NCBI GenBank assembly: GCA_026724425.1
Contig: JAIUCV010000102.1
Coordinates: 1,364,001-1,428,000, forward strand
Direction: 5' to 3'
Source of the DNA: Erythrophleum ivorense
Taxonomy: Eukaryota > Streptophyta > Magnoliopsida > Fabales > Fabaceae
Length of the DNA: 64,000 bases
Shown: one piece after another, positions 1-12,465 of the stretch
How the letters are laid out: each line of letters starts with the position of its first letter
Position numbering within the stretch: the stretch's first letter is position 1
Notes under the pieces: generated by a model
The model's database searches: none
What the model was told of the DNA's origin: nothing
What the model saw: only the letters and a program-made list of their open reading frames with translations
Translations under genes and position numbers: made by a program

Positions 1-31
1 AAGTTTTAACACAACAAATTAAATAAAGGTT

Positions 32-2741
32 TTAAAAAAATAGTTCGAGGGCTTTTGAAGATTCAGACATCTTCGGAATAAAACATGAAGCCGAGCCAGT
101 AGCTAACAAGAATCTCTTCTTCTTCATTGCAGACTTCAACAAGTACTCCTCTTCCTCAGAATCTTCAGTCTCTTCTTCTTTCTTCAAGAACTCTTTGAAC
201 CACATGGCAGACATTTTTGGGAAACGTTTTAGTCCGTTGTTGTAATCGACATAGAATAAACCGTATCGGACTCCATAACCTGCGTTCCATTCACAGTTGT
301 CTAATAACGACCATGCAAAGTATCCTTTAACTTCAACCCCATCCTCCCTAAACAACACAACATTTATTATCAGTAAAAAACTAAGTAGGGTTCTTGTTTC
401 TTGTGTGCCAAGAAACTTAATGGGAGTTTTCAATTAAATAATTCACTTACTGGATTGCTTGTTGGATGCTTTGGAGATGTTTCTTGTGGTACTCTGTCCT
501 TTGGAGATCCATCAAGTTAGAAAGTTTAGGTTTTTTCTCGTAGTCTATGTCACAATGTCCTGAACAATAATTTGAGCACCACAAAAAGTTAGTGAATCAT
601 ATGTTCACAAAATAATGAAGACAACATATATTGGAAGAGTTTACTATAAAAACATTACCATTCTCACAGATCATGAATTTTGGGCTTTCGTATTTATTCT
701 TAGCATGGCATAGAAACTTCCTAAGTCCTTGTGGGTATAGAAAGTCCCATTCTGAGCCACCTCTTACACCCAATGTCTGCCCAGCTTTGTTTTGTTCTGT
801 TCCGATATGAAAAAGAACTTTGTGAGACAAGAAACCGGTAACAAAAGAGCCATAAATAACACATAACATATGATTGTGAGCAAATAAATGAATAGAAAAA
901 CCTAATATGGTACGAGGAAGTGTATTATATAAAATTCCACTTACTTCTCCACTCGATACGTGCGTCAGATCTCCAATTGGGAGTGTTACTGTCCACTTCA
1001 GCAATATTTTTTACGTAGAAAGCACTGTAATAATTTACTCCTACGAAATCAAATGATCCTTTTAGCTTCTTGGATTGAGCCGCAGTAAATGTTGGTAATC
1101 TTTTTCCGATCGATTTCTTCATAATTTCAGGATAATCTCCATACACCGTAGGATCCATATGCCTATATTAATTAGAAGAAAACCCGAAACACAAAAATAT
1201 TATTACAAAATTAGCATAAAAACGTATGTGTACAATTTTATTTTTGGTCAACAATGTGTGTGTATATATAGTTTTCATTAAAAAGAAATCACTCACCATC
1301 CGAACATGAATTCCATGGCTCGTTCGCATGCATCTTTATCATCAGGGCAATTTGAGTCATAAGGCTCAAACCATACAGGACAATGTGCTATACCGACCCT
1401 GCCATCTTTACACTGTGATTCAACAAAAACTGTTATCAATATATGCGTTCTCAAAGATTTCAAGTGCTTTTCAAAACGAAATCAAGTATATTTTTATGTA
1501 CTTTGGGATTGTTTCTAAAGACTTCAACGGCTTCGGCGTGAGCCAAAAGTAGATTGTGACTAACGGTATAAACCTCGAGCCCAGATTCTCCAGCCATGGC
1601 TGCTTCATTCATGTACTTGGAGGCACGTCCTGGCGCTTTTCTTCCCGTGTCATAACCACCAATACTATAAACCCATGGCTCGTTTAGCGTAACCCACAAT
1701 TTGACACGGTCACCAAATTCTTCGAAACATATGGTTGCAAAATCTTTGAAGTCTTCACTGCAAGAGGATTTAATTTGTATGCATATGTTAAGCGACAGCT
1801 GAAATATGGAGTCAGAAACTAACATATAGACTTTTCAAAAATCCCTTACACTGCTTTTTCGCTTAGAAATCCGTTGTATTCATCTTCAAGGGCTTGAGGA
1901 GTATCCCAATGAAATAAAGTAGCTAGAGGTGTGATTCCTGTTCATATATATATATATATATATGATCATGTTAGAACTTAGAATATTTTAATCAAAAAAG
2001 TTAGGTTGATGTATATTAGTATATAGGTAAGACAGATTAGTTAAATACCATTAGCTAGGAGTTCATCGATGAGATCGTTGTAGAATTTGATTCCTTCTTT
2101 GTTTACTCCTTTGCTTTTCTTTCCAACTATCACAAACGAAGAAAAAACAACAAAGGATTAAATCTACTGAACTGTTTCGAAATTAACTCGTTAATATATG
2201 CTTAAGAAAGAAAATAGTGGTCTATGTTATCATGAGTAAAAAATAACTTACGAGGCAAAATCCGAGGCCAAGAGATAGAGAATCTAAAAGCATCCATGTT
2301 AATATCCTTCATTCTCTGGATATCTTCCTTGTAATGGTTATAGAACTCGACCGCTTGGTCCGCGTTAGAGTAGCAATTTCTCTCTGCAAAATTTCCATTT
2401 TATTATTATTGGTTTGGCCTCTTCTTATATACTGAAACAAAATTTAAGATTTTATATCTATACAAACCTGGATGTTTGCGAACAAAGGTATCCCAAACAC
2501 ACTCTCCACGAGGAGCTTCGTTTATGGCTCCTTCATATTGGTAAGCCGATGATGCTGTCCCAAAGAGGAAACCCTCTGGAAAATCAGAACGGCCGAACGA
2601 GTTTTTCTTCGAGTAAACCTTCCTCTTTCTGTTAATATTATTTAACAAAAAAAAAATGTTTAGAAAATGTTTCGGCCAAGGATAAACTTTTTTTGCAGAG
2701 CCTTTGTGGTTGTGTTGAGGTTTAATCACTTACTGCGTCAT
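32..2741 (-). CDS. BGLU27: GH1 family beta-glucosidase, BGLU27-like
   Basis: Eleven exons can be joined on the minus strand, giving about 540 residues. It should hydrolyse beta-glucosides. The exon at 2468-2628 carries the N-terminal GH1 block FLFGTASSAYQYEGA. The exon near 2252-2384 has FRFSISWPRI. The exon near 1504-1757 has TLNEPW with the acid/base Glu. The exon near 657-797 ends in ICENG with the nucleophile Glu, and the last exon has the GYFAWSLLDNCEWNAGYG block. The start is a tiny first exon (2734-2741, reading MT plus two bases) that splices in phase; a stop lies in frame just upstream, so no signal peptide is visible. The usual Thr of the I/V-T-E-N-G motif is Cys. A Glu-rich, Lys-rich tail of about 50 residues follows the GH1 core. 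Gene identity rests on sequence resemblance and synteny with At3g60120. The natural substrate is unknown; the wider clade includes atypical myrosinases. Confidence 0.85.
1943..1963. repeat. AT dinucleotide microsatellite in a BGLU intron
   Basis: An uninterrupted run of alternating A and T lies in the intron of the beta-glucosidase gene, just before the exon that reads GITPLATLFHWDTP on the minus strand. Confidence 0.9.
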
Positions 2742-3072
2742 TGTTTGTAAAAAGATTTATATTTTTTGGTCCTGAGGAGAAACCCTTTAAATCTGCATGG
2801 ACAGTATACACAAGATCATGAGTTAATTCATCACTACATAAGAAAATGTTAACTTAACTTTGATATATAAGAGGAAAGATATATACCGAATTGAAGATCT
2901 TCTGTTTTTTATATGTATATTGAATGGAGCTGATTGTATTTGTTTCTAATATGAAAAACTGAAACAATGATTTGTTTTTGTTTTTGCAAAATTAATGAAT
3001 GAATGAATCTAATCTTAGCGAAAGAAAGTAGAGATTGTTGAGTTGTGAGAGAAGTGATGGAGTAGGCGAAGG

Positions 3073-3081
3073 TATTATATA
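3073..3081 (-). promoter_or_regulatory. TATA box of the BGLU gene
   Basis: On the minus strand this reads TATATAATA, about 330 bp upstream of the proposed ATG at 2741. The leader between them has pyrimidine-rich stretches and splice-like sites, so a 5' UTR intron is likely. A W-box-like GGTCAA/TTGACC lies about 115 bp further upstream, near 3193. Confidence 0.5.
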
Positions 3082-4008
3082 GGCGAAGGGATTTGCAATT
3101 CTACGGGAAGGAACGTAGAAAATTCACTCATTATCTAGTCCAACTAGTGTTGCATCTCCGTATCCTGACCGTTGATTGCTTACTTTTTCTTTGGTCAAAT
3201 AATTTGCTTGAGACAATTATCAAAATGAAATAAATCATAATGGTCATTTTGCGGTGTTGCGCCGTGTGATATTGAATGGCAGAGATTACTTACTCCTATT
3301 ATAGTACTATGTTGACTTCAAACTATATTATGAACAGAGACAACATAATTAATTAATACAGTTCCGGCGAGACCCATTTGCTAGTGGCTGACATCTTGTC
3401 TTTTTAGTGATTGATTTTAGTTTTGAATTGTTCTTTTCAAAACAGATATCTGCAATTATCATTCCACAATCCACTATGATGACATTCGAAATGAAGCTAG
3501 GCACATTAATGGTGGTAAAAATAATTTGTTTGTTTCACTCACATTTTTTCTAATAATATATTTTGAGGTGTTATGTCCCGTTATTATTTGAGGGAAGTGG
3601 TAAAAAGGGTTGAAATACGATCTGTATCTCCTTTTTGGTGAAAGACAAACGCGATCTATCGTTATACAGAAACGACGAGTTTTTACCCTTCTGGGTGTAT
3701 CAATTTATCGTGCACGGGAACATGTGGTCTTTATAGGACTATACGTTGGGCAAATGCCCAATTGTTAAGAATAATAATCTGAATTTTGTGTTTCACTATC
3801 ACAGTGAAAAATGGCTTCTGTTATACAAGAGCTTGCGCGTTAATAAATTTTATTTTTATGTAACCTAAGTCTGTGTATATAAAAATGTTGTCAAAAAAGT
3901 TGAGCAGACTTGGACTTTATGCGGTAAAAAAAAAACTTGGAATTTTAAGTTTTTTTTTTGTCGTCAGACTTTTAAGTTTAAAGTCGATATACTGACTTAT
4001 TGATTATG

Positions 4009-5160
4009 AAAGCATCTCCATTGGGGTGAAAAAGGATTTTAAGAGGGTTTTAAACATTAAATTCGAATTATATAAAGATTTAATAAAACAAAATTTTAGA
4101 ATCGATTTTAAGCCCAAAAAAAAACTTTTCTCAAATTAAAAATCCGACACGTGTCGCGCTACTGTTAACTCACCAAAAAAAAAAAAAAACCGTCATTTTT
4201 TCTTTCTTTCTCTCCGCCGCGAATCGCCTTCGCCTGTTTCGTTTCCGTCGATCGGTGTCCGTCCGACCTCCGATCGGAAAAGATGGTGGTCGTGTCTCCC
4301 TTTGTCGCTCCGTTTTGCCTATACTGGTCTCTGTTTCTCTGTCTCTCTATCTCTATTTGTCTCCTTCTCTCCTTCTCTTTCTCTGTTTCTCTGTTCCTCC
4401 GTTTCACTACAGAGGAGGATTAGCTCTAGCTTCTGAAAACAAAGATCTCATATTTAACGTAAATCTCTTTTGATTTAGCTCTGAAGTCTTTATCTTTATC
4501 ATACATGATTGGTTTTTGAGGACTTTTTCAGATTTTGATTTCTGAATCCAAAAAGATGAATTATAATTATACTTGTGAATTACTCAAAGGAGATGGATTT
4601 GATGATTATGTTGGTAGTGTCTCTGTGATATTAGTTGTTACAGGTGCTTTATGCTTATGTGCAGTCTTGAGTTTGGGTTTTTTTTTGTCTCTGTAAAATG
4701 GTTTCCGAAAGGTTGTATTGTTCTCTTGCTTGTTTGCTAGTTTAATTTGATTAATTTGATTTGACGAGCTCATCATAGTATTATTAATTTGATTTGGTTT
4801 TGACACTTGAATGTATTTCCATGGTTAGGTGCAAGGCTCAATAACTGGTGGTAGCATAACCTTTGAGGCGAGCAGCAAAATGGAAGAGACATGAAAGATC
4901 CATAGCTAATCTCTGTTCCTCTTTGTAGTGATTTAAAAGCATGAACAATTGAAAGCGGATTTGATCGAGCATGTGAGGTATAAATTTCGCTGAAATACCA
5001 ACTAATTCTTCTCTGTTTTAATTTGCAAATTTATATTTCAAATATTTGTATGTTTTTCAATATTTCAAAATGTATTAAATGTAATATATTTTATTTTTTT
5101 ATATAATATGTTTAAAATAATAAATTTTAGAAAATTTAACTTTTTTTAAGAATCAAAATT
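4009..5160. other. Possible degenerate interspersed element in intergenic DNA
   Basis: Between the BGLU promoter and the bromodomain gene lies a block that starts with AGCATCTCCATTGGGGTG, a phrase that recurs in small Brassicaceae interspersed elements. It holds a pyrimidine-rich, GC-richer core near 4190-4420 and then AT-rich DNA. I see no conserved protein: the short open frames there are low-complexity Arg/Glu or Ser/Leu strings. The boundaries and class are uncertain. Confidence 0.25.
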
Positions 5161-5182
5161 AAGATACTAGCAATAGAGGATG

Positions 5183-5261
5183 AAAAATTTAACATCACAT
5201 ACAAAAATTTGACATCCCATACAAAAATTTGAAAAATTTAACATCCCATACAAATTTTTTA
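5183..5261. repeat. Short tandem repeat, unit about 20 bp
   Basis: Three imperfect copies of AAAAATTTRACATCMCATAC follow one another, with a partial extra AAAAATTTG between the second and third. The rest of 5260-7005 is AT-rich, with no gene that I recognise. Confidence 0.7.
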
Positions 5262-6217
5262 AAATAGATTTATGTAAAACTTATTATTAAAAAATTATTT
5301 AGAACCAAAATGTCTGATAAATATTTATCATCTTCAATTCACCAATCTCTCGAATAAATTATGACGGGAACATTTCATCATGTGTCATAATTCTCGAATA
5401 AATTATAATGGTTCAAATGCACTCTTTCGTTTCAAATTTGTCCGTATTGTCCAAGAAATCTGTCCAAGAAATCTACCTACGAAATTTCAGTTAAAAAGTC
5501 TGTTAATACAATCTCTACAATATTAATGGAAGACCACATTTCAAAACAATTCGTCTATTTGCAAAGAATGCCACTAAAATATTGTATTTGGATAGAGGGA
5601 AGCAAGCATGTAGGGTAGATAGAATTAAGGGTCGTAGAAATATATACATCTAAATTCGTTATATATATTTATAGATATAACAAGCAATAAATAACTTTGA
5701 TTGTTCAATTCTCTTGTGCCGTCTCTTTTAATAAGATTAAAGATCTTTTTTTGTCACATCAAAGATTTCACATTTGCCCTCTTGGTGATTAGATTGTGAG
5801 TGTCCATTATAAATCGCACACGTTGAAAATGAAGCCAACGTAGAATTGATTAAACATTATTGTGTAGAATAGTAAACTCGGAGCAGTCAAGGAAAGTGGT
5901 ACCAAGTCCGTGGAAACTTTGAACTCTACCTTCCTGCCCATCACACACAAACTGTCTTATTTCGTAGAAACCGCAGAAGTTGGGATATTTCGTAAGGATG
6001 CCTAATAAAATGGTAGATTTCATGAAAGTAGAAAGTAGTCAAAACACTTTATTTGTTTTGAATTTTTAACATTTATTATTTGGTTTTGGTTTAGTAGATA
6101 TAAATAAAATAGTTATATTATTTGTAAGAGTTGTGAGTTGTTTAATAATCAAATGTAAAATAAATAAATAATGACATATCACATTGTATATTCTTTAGGT
6201 ATTTTATAAATTATTCA

Positions 6218-6352
6218 ACAAACACTACAATGTCTAAATTGACCTTATTATTTTCACAAACTTATTCAACACTATCCCACTAGCTTTCTCAACTCACTTA
6301 CTCCACAAACTTATTCAACTCAACTTACTCCCCAAGTTTATTCAACACCCTT
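6218..6352. repeat. Degenerate direct repeats built on CTTATTCAAC
   Basis: Several imperfect copies of an ACTYCACAAACTTATTCAACNC-like phrase occur in this stretch of intergenic DNA. No coding potential is visible. Confidence 0.4.
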
Positions 6353-7005
6353 AATAATACTTATTTACATAGAAGAGACCTCTTTCTGATATAGAGTGCA
6401 ATCGGGTAAGCCTACGCGATGCTGATCAAAACCGTTCATAATTAAGAAGCGCAAGCCTTAAATCAGTCATTTGCTTCACCCAAAATATCTCTAATTCACC
6501 GATATGGTTATAGCTTGGAATACACAAGGCCATGGACCTGACTAGATTGACCGAACCAAACATTTTTATACACAGATATGAAAACACTATTAGGAAAGAA
6601 TGTCTCTGTTAGTTACCTAACTAATTCCTCCTACTTTAAGAAAGAAAACTCTTGTTGCACACAAAAAAAAAGATGAGCTCTGGCCCAAAACTATTAAGGG
6701 CCTCTTAAGTCTTTTTAGTTCTTTGAATTTTTGAAGCGGGTTTGAGAATTTGATTTCCATAGTCTAAACCGGGTTTCTGTATTGATCAAACTAACTAACC
6801 ATGTCTATAAAGTATAAACCATATATACCCAGTAACAAAAGAAAACACATGTTAAACAAAAACTAAACTGGTAAATTGTATGAGAATAAATACCTAACAA
6901 GATCTTTGAATCCCACCAAAACACAGATGTTGAGACTTGAGAGGATTGATGAATACTTCTGACACATCAAAGTGTACAATACCTAAACCATGACGAAATC
7001 CGATT

Positions 7006-10000
7006 TCACCTTCTGCTTCTTTTCTTTAGCTGTTGTTTATTGTCTTTTCCCGATTCCCTAACTCGTTTTCCGGTAGCTGCAGCATTCACTTCCTCTGCTT
7101 CTTTTTTAGTTTGTTTTCGTTTCACTGAACTCTTATTACTATTGTTCTCTACCTCAACCTTCTTTTTAACCGTACTGTTACTCCTCAATTCCCTCGGTTT
7201 CGCCGTTTTACTGTTATCGTTTTTCGTTGTTTCTTTTCCTTTCTGTGGAGAGTTCTTTTTTATTCTCTTCAAGAAATCAGCCACGCTCTTCTTCTTCTCT
7301 GATGCTATTCCTACTGTCTTCTTCTTCTCTGTTTTAGAACTCTCTTCCTCATCATCCTCATCATCATCGTTGTTCGATGAACCCGTTTTGGAATCTGATT
7401 GTTTCTTGTTATTATTCTTGGCTCTTTTCGTCTTGGTATCTTTGGCAACGACATCGATAGCTTTGATCGTTTTTCTCCTCGAGCTTCTTGCACCCGTAGT
7501 CTTCTCCTCTGAAACTTCCTGAGATTTCTTCTCATCTTTTTGTTTAAGGCTTGACGAAGGAGACGTCTTTTTAGAAGCTGAAGTCTTCTTCTTACAGACA
7601 ACAAGAGGAGGAACAGATGATTTCTGTATAGAAACCGATAATTCAGCCTCTGATTTGACGACACTACGACCCGATTTTCCAGCGCGTCTCTTCATTTCGT
7701 TGGACACGAGTGTTCTTAGCTCTTGTGCAGCCTTGGATTCTAAGGAAGATGGAGGAAAGAAAACAATGGCGTTTGTGAAGAGAAGCTTGAGGTCTCTGTA
7801 AAAGGAGAGGCTTGAAGAAACATAGGATCCTTTCTCCATCTTCTTCTCTATTGTCTTCATGTCCAAATGCTGCCTTATCAATCTCTTGTAATCCTTTGTC
7901 TCCTGCGAGATAAAATATAAAAGAAAGTGAGACAACAAAAACATTTCAAGTATTGGGCTTCCATGTCCATTTGTAAATAGCTTTCAGTCTAAAGGCCCAA
8001 CTAAATTCCAAAAATTGTCGGCTTAAAGGGCGGCTGAAAAGTCAATTAGTTGACCATATCCTGAAAGACACGACAAAGCCATGCTTCAACAGGAAGCTGC
8101 CAGGTGTCCAAGGTTATGTGACCAAATGTAGGTGACAGAGAAAAAATACTAACGTTTAAGAAGGTGCTCTTGGACGGAAATTTTGTTTTTTGGTAACAAG
8201 AATAACGTTTAAGAAGGGGCTCACGTAAGAAAATTATTTACGTTAAAAAAAACATCATAAATCGGACATGGAAGTGGAATTTACCGATCAAACATTCAAA
8301 CCCACACAGGAAAATCGATAATTCGATACGATACATAAACGGGATATTTGCTAACTTATGAAGAATTATAAAACGTAACTCGAAAATTTAAATAAGGAAT
8401 AATAAAGCGTAACTCGAAAATTTGAAAAGGTAATGATCGAAAAAAGTGTAAAGTGTAAAGAGTTAAATAAAAAATCGAAGTGGTCCCGACCAAATTGGAC
8501 AATGTGTGTGGATAATTTTATTAGTTGTCCTTGAAAATTCGCGAGAATAAGAAAAAGAAAACAACAAATCGACCATTAAAATGGAAAGATAATAAAATAT
8601 TATAATGATAGTTTAAATCTAAGTTGCATAATAACAAATGAATCTTACAAAAAAGGTTTAGCATTTATTTGGCAAGACATAGATAGTTGTTATTTAAGTT
8701 GGAGTTAAAAAAACATATTAGATTGACTATATGTAGGCCTGATTGCATGAATATATAGCCAACTATGACATTTTATTTTTAGAATGGAAATCATTTTCTG
8801 AAAAAACTATTATGGAAATTTATTTATTTTTACAAAAAAAAATCTATTAAGTCTTATTAGGAAAACGATATTATATTAACAGAATAAAATATACAACACT
8901 TTAGTGTGAGATTTTTTTTTTTTTTTTTTTTTTTTTTGAATTATTAGAATGATTGTTAAAAGTATTCAAAGGAAATATATGAAAATAAGGTATAAACTAC
9001 TTTTTAGGTTTTATAACTATATTAGCACTAAGAAAAATTAACATAACGTAGGAAAATTATCAAAATAAGGAAAAAAAAAAAAAAAAAGAAATCGAGGAAA
9101 ATAAGGCAATTGCTTACCTGGCTCCGAAGCCGGGATTCGAACACAGAACCACGCGGATGAGACCGAATCAGCTTAATGATTTCAATCAACGGTTGTAATT
9201 TAACGCCGGCCGATTTGATATCACCGCCGCGGATACTGCTATTCCCGCCGCTCCTGTATTTCTGTACTTTCCTCTTCCCATGACCTGTGGACGTTCCTGA
9301 TTCGCCCAACTCGCCTGAGTGACTCATTCCCGATCTTCTACTAACCGTTCCTTCTTCCTCCTCCTCCTCCTCCGCCGCCGCCGCTGCCTTATTAGCCGGA
9401 TCGGGATGTGGATTTATCGAGTTCTCGCCAGCCTGAACCTTTTTATTCCCGCCTAATCGCTCGTGATCGACGGAGGCTGTCGAGTTCGACTCGTTAATCG
9501 ACCTATTGTCCCGGTCAGACTCCGTCGTTTCCCGGTTTAGCCTCGCCGGTTCATTTTCGTCGTTCCGCGATCTAACTCCCTTAGAGTCGTCTTCCAGATC
9601 TGGTTTACTGTCTCCCTCGTCTTTCTCCTCCTCTAATTTCTTAACTTTTAACTGAAGCGACCTAATCAAAACACAAAACATTTCCAAGAGTTAAATTTAA
9701 AAAAAAAAAAAATGTCAGATCCAAGGGCGGAGAAATAGAGACTCTCCGTACAGTATGGAGTCGTCACACCGCTGAACCTCTCGCCGGAGCTCGGCGACAC
9801 GAAGACTCCGCAACTCCTCGAGCCAGGTGATTTCACCGACTTCGCTGTTTCCTTCTCCTTCTCCGTCGCCGCCGCCGCCGGAATCTTGGAACCGTCGCTT
9901 GAGATCTTTATACTTAAGCCGACAATTCGGGGCGGAGGCGTTGAGAGAGCTCCGGGACCCAACCTCCTTGGCGACGGAATCCCAATCGGTATCACCATGG

Positions 10001-10179
10001 CGTTTAACGGCGTATGTTAACACGAGCTCCTCCCACGTTCCCCATACTTGACTGATCTTATCGTGATTATAGTTATCGTCTCCGATACGATTGTTATCAG
10101 AACCACTGCAACTGTAGATATTGGTAGCATCGTCGTCGTTCATGGCGTTCGATGTTACTGCTTCGTCTTCCTTCATCAT
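7006..10179 (-). CDS. Myb-like and bromodomain nuclear protein (At3g60110-like)
   Basis: Three exons on the minus strand. Exon 1 (from ATG 10179 to about 9750-9760) encodes a SANT/Myb-like domain, WGTWEELVLTYAVKRHG to CRLKYKDLKRRF, then an acidic Gly-rich stretch. Exon 2 (9119-9651) carries a coiled-coil SLQLKVKKLEEE, a long charged linker and the first half of a bromodomain (LQPLIEIIKLIRSHPRGSVF). Exon 3 (7006 to about 7902) completes the bromodomain (ETKDYKRLIRQHLDMKTIEKKM, then FYRDLKLLFTNAIVFFPP) and ends in a long Lys/Ser-rich basic tail, probably nuclear. The donor of exon 1 is ambiguous: a GTACGG site fits the family reading DDSI-SLQLKV best. At the place of the usual acetyl-lysine Asn the sequence is FFPP, so acetyl-lysine binding may be lost or altered. 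The second intron is long, about 1.2 kb. A chromatin role is inferred from the domains. Confidence 0.85.
8912..8937. repeat. Long homopolymer T run in the bromodomain gene intron
   Basis: About 26 consecutive T residues lie in the long second intron. The flanks are strongly AT-rich with no coding signal. The intron also holds two near copies of AACGTTTAAGAAGG at about 8152 and 8205. Confidence 0.8.
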
Positions 10180-11356
10180 CCTTCGCTCCGTTCACTAGCC
10201 TAACAAACAACACGCTCGCAGTTTTTAGGGATTTTTAATTTTTAATTTAAAAATAAAATATTTGCTTCTTTTTTTTTTTTTTCTTTCTCTTATAACTCTC
10301 TCGCACTATTTTGGATTTCGAAGCCTTTATATATGAACTTTACAATCTTTTTGACAAATGAAAAATAATATTAGGTCTGAGCTATTTTTCTATTCTTCAC
10401 ATGAAATGATATAGACCTACGTACAAGATTTTCATCTTTGCTTTACCCATTTTGTGTGTATATATATATATGACGAGTCGGGTCTAGTTGGATCGGTTCG
10501 GGTCACCCAACTCTGCTTCGCTTTGTGTACAACCACCGTCTACGGAATAGGGGAATGTAGATATATTTACAGGAATGCCCCTCATGGGTTTAACTGTAAA
10601 TGGAATGTTCGTTTTCGTCGATATTGTTGGTGAATGTGAGGTGGGTATGAAATTTATCAAACTTCAGAGAGATATGGGCCTTAAATTATTACTTTATGAG
10701 TTGCATCTAGGCCCTAATTGAGCGTATTCAGCTCCGGTTAATGTAAATCATAAAATGGTGGGTATATAGAACAAATGTTTGGAAGAATTTGAGTTTAAAT
10801 GAGTTTTTCGATGTTTTGGATTGAATTAAGAAAGTTGTTATGATTTTGTTATTCAAATTATCTACAATTTTCCAAAACTATGAGATTTGATATTTTCATT
10901 TAAGTACACACACGAACGTTGTGTGATACAGAGTTACAGACAGTGCTTGATGGGTTTGATAACATGATTTTTAAGAAAATTATTAAACCCATCACTATAT
11001 AAAGCAAATAATTTAATTCACACACACACACACACAAAGTTAAAGAGTAGGATCCAACGAGTCAACGACATCTATAGTCCTCTTCTGTTTTAGTATGCGA
11101 CCTCGTACTCGTAGCTTACTCATTGACTTTAGACCAATAAAAGCAATATCAAGGATTGGAGCATGAGCAAATTGGTTGACTTGTTTGTCAAAGTTGTGGA
11201 ACAACAATGAATCTCAATCCGAAAAAAACGTTTTATTCAATGGTTGATATTATTGTGTTTTCGAAAGAACCAATAAGATTAAGTGATCGTTTAAAAAAAA
11301 AGTGCCAAAAGAAGAGAAGAGAAGTCTGGTTGCCCAACCGAGTGAGGGTAACTAAT
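10180..11356. other. Promoter of the bromodomain gene and intergenic DNA
   Basis: This stretch holds the upstream region of the minus-strand bromodomain gene and the 3' flank of the citrate synthase fragment. It is AT-rich, with a CA dinucleotide run near 11019-11036. I see no supported gene. Confidence 0.6.
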
Positions 11357-12362
11357 TCAGCGGCTCAAGCGCATGAAGTTATCGAGCCAGTCCATGTTTA
11401 CACTCTTCGGCCTCTCAAGTGGCAGTCCAAGAGCTCGGTCCCATATCAGCTGAAACCAAAAGAAAGCGACAAGATATAAGTTTGAGTTTATTGTTAATTA
11501 TGGATCTAACGATCTGTACTAAATGTGAATTTTCTATAGCAGAATGTGTAAGTACCTGTGAGCAGATTCCAAGACTTCTTGAGACGCCAAAGAGAACCGT
11601 GTAGTATCTATATATGACCCCAAAAATAATAAGAAGAAAATGTCAATCTATTGGTCCAAGGCCTAGTCACACGTAGACGAAACTGAGCAATTCCTACCTT
11701 GCTTCGGTTAGACCATAATAGTTGAGCAGCACTCCGCTGTGAGCATCAACGTTAGGCCACGGGTTCTTGACGTTACCTAGCTCGGTTAGAATAGGAGGCA
11801 CAACTTCATAAAGCTTTGACACCTATCGAGTTGAGTGATATATATGTGAGCCAGTGAAAGTTATCAGAGCATGACCATAGATCAAACATTAACGAAAAAA
11901 AAAAAAAAAAAAAAGAATTTACCAGCTGAAAAAGAGGGTCATCGGGTAGATGCTTCAAGGCGAACTCTCTTTGGCATACATATCTTGGATCCGTCTTACG
12001 CAAGACCCCATGTCCATATCCTGGAACTACCTGCAAGGCAATAAGTTTGATTAGATATCTCACGAAAACCTGAAGTATTAAAACATACATAACCCCAAAC
12101 TTTTATTCATTAATTGATCATCTAAAAGATTGGCTTGTTATCACTATCAGTCCATACATGTGGTCTTTCTTCAAATACTCTATCAATAACTTAACTTTCG
12201 TTAAGATCATGTTAGCTATATGATTTCAAAAGGCAAAGCAGAGCGCTATTTTTATTTTACCTTGCCACTGTTTAACGTTTTCCAGACATAATCTTTTAGC
12301 TGTTCGTTTGATATATTTTCCCCACATTCCTCGACAACCGATTTGATCCATAGCAAAACTTC
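11357..12362 (-). pseudogene. CSY5: Truncated peroxisomal-type citrate synthase (CSY5-like), 3' half only
   Basis: Five exons on the minus strand splice in phase (12362-12261, 12031-11923, 11822-11700, 11608-11559, 11451-11357) and give about 160 C-terminal residues of a citrate synthase of roughly 475. The frame runs from EVLLWIKSVVEECGENISNE through VVPGYGHGVLR, with the oxaloacetate-site His, and NVDAHSGVLLNYYGLTEAR, with the catalytic Asp, to LIWDRALGLPLERPK and a stop. The upstream exon that should carry the other catalytic His (LHGLAN block), and the whole N-terminal half, are not found; the 5' side runs straight into an intron remnant, a MITE-like element and PNPase fragments. The surviving exons have no stops or frameshifts, so truncation is probably recent, or missing exons lie too diverged to see. 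It sits where At3g60100 sits in A. thaliana. Confidence 0.75.
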
Positions 12363-12465
12363 CTGCAACAAGACAATGCATAAAAAAAAGAATAAGTTTT
12401 AATTCTCAGTTGTTATCACCTCTAACTTTACAATTTTAAAAATTTGGGTTTGGGTTTGGGATATA

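Noticed and set aside
4165..4473. Overlapping open frames on both strands rich in Arg/Glu or Ser/Leu
   Set aside because: They come from a pyrimidine-rich tract, lack any conserved motif and have no splice or promoter context.
5183..5261. Possible CRISPR-like array
   Set aside because: Three AT-rich 20 bp copies without spacers in a plant nuclear genome; a simple tandem repeat.
7040..7522. Open frame on the plus strand opposite the bromodomain tail
   Set aside because: It is the antisense of Lys/Ser-rich codons and gives a Phe/Leu/Ser string with no family resemblance.
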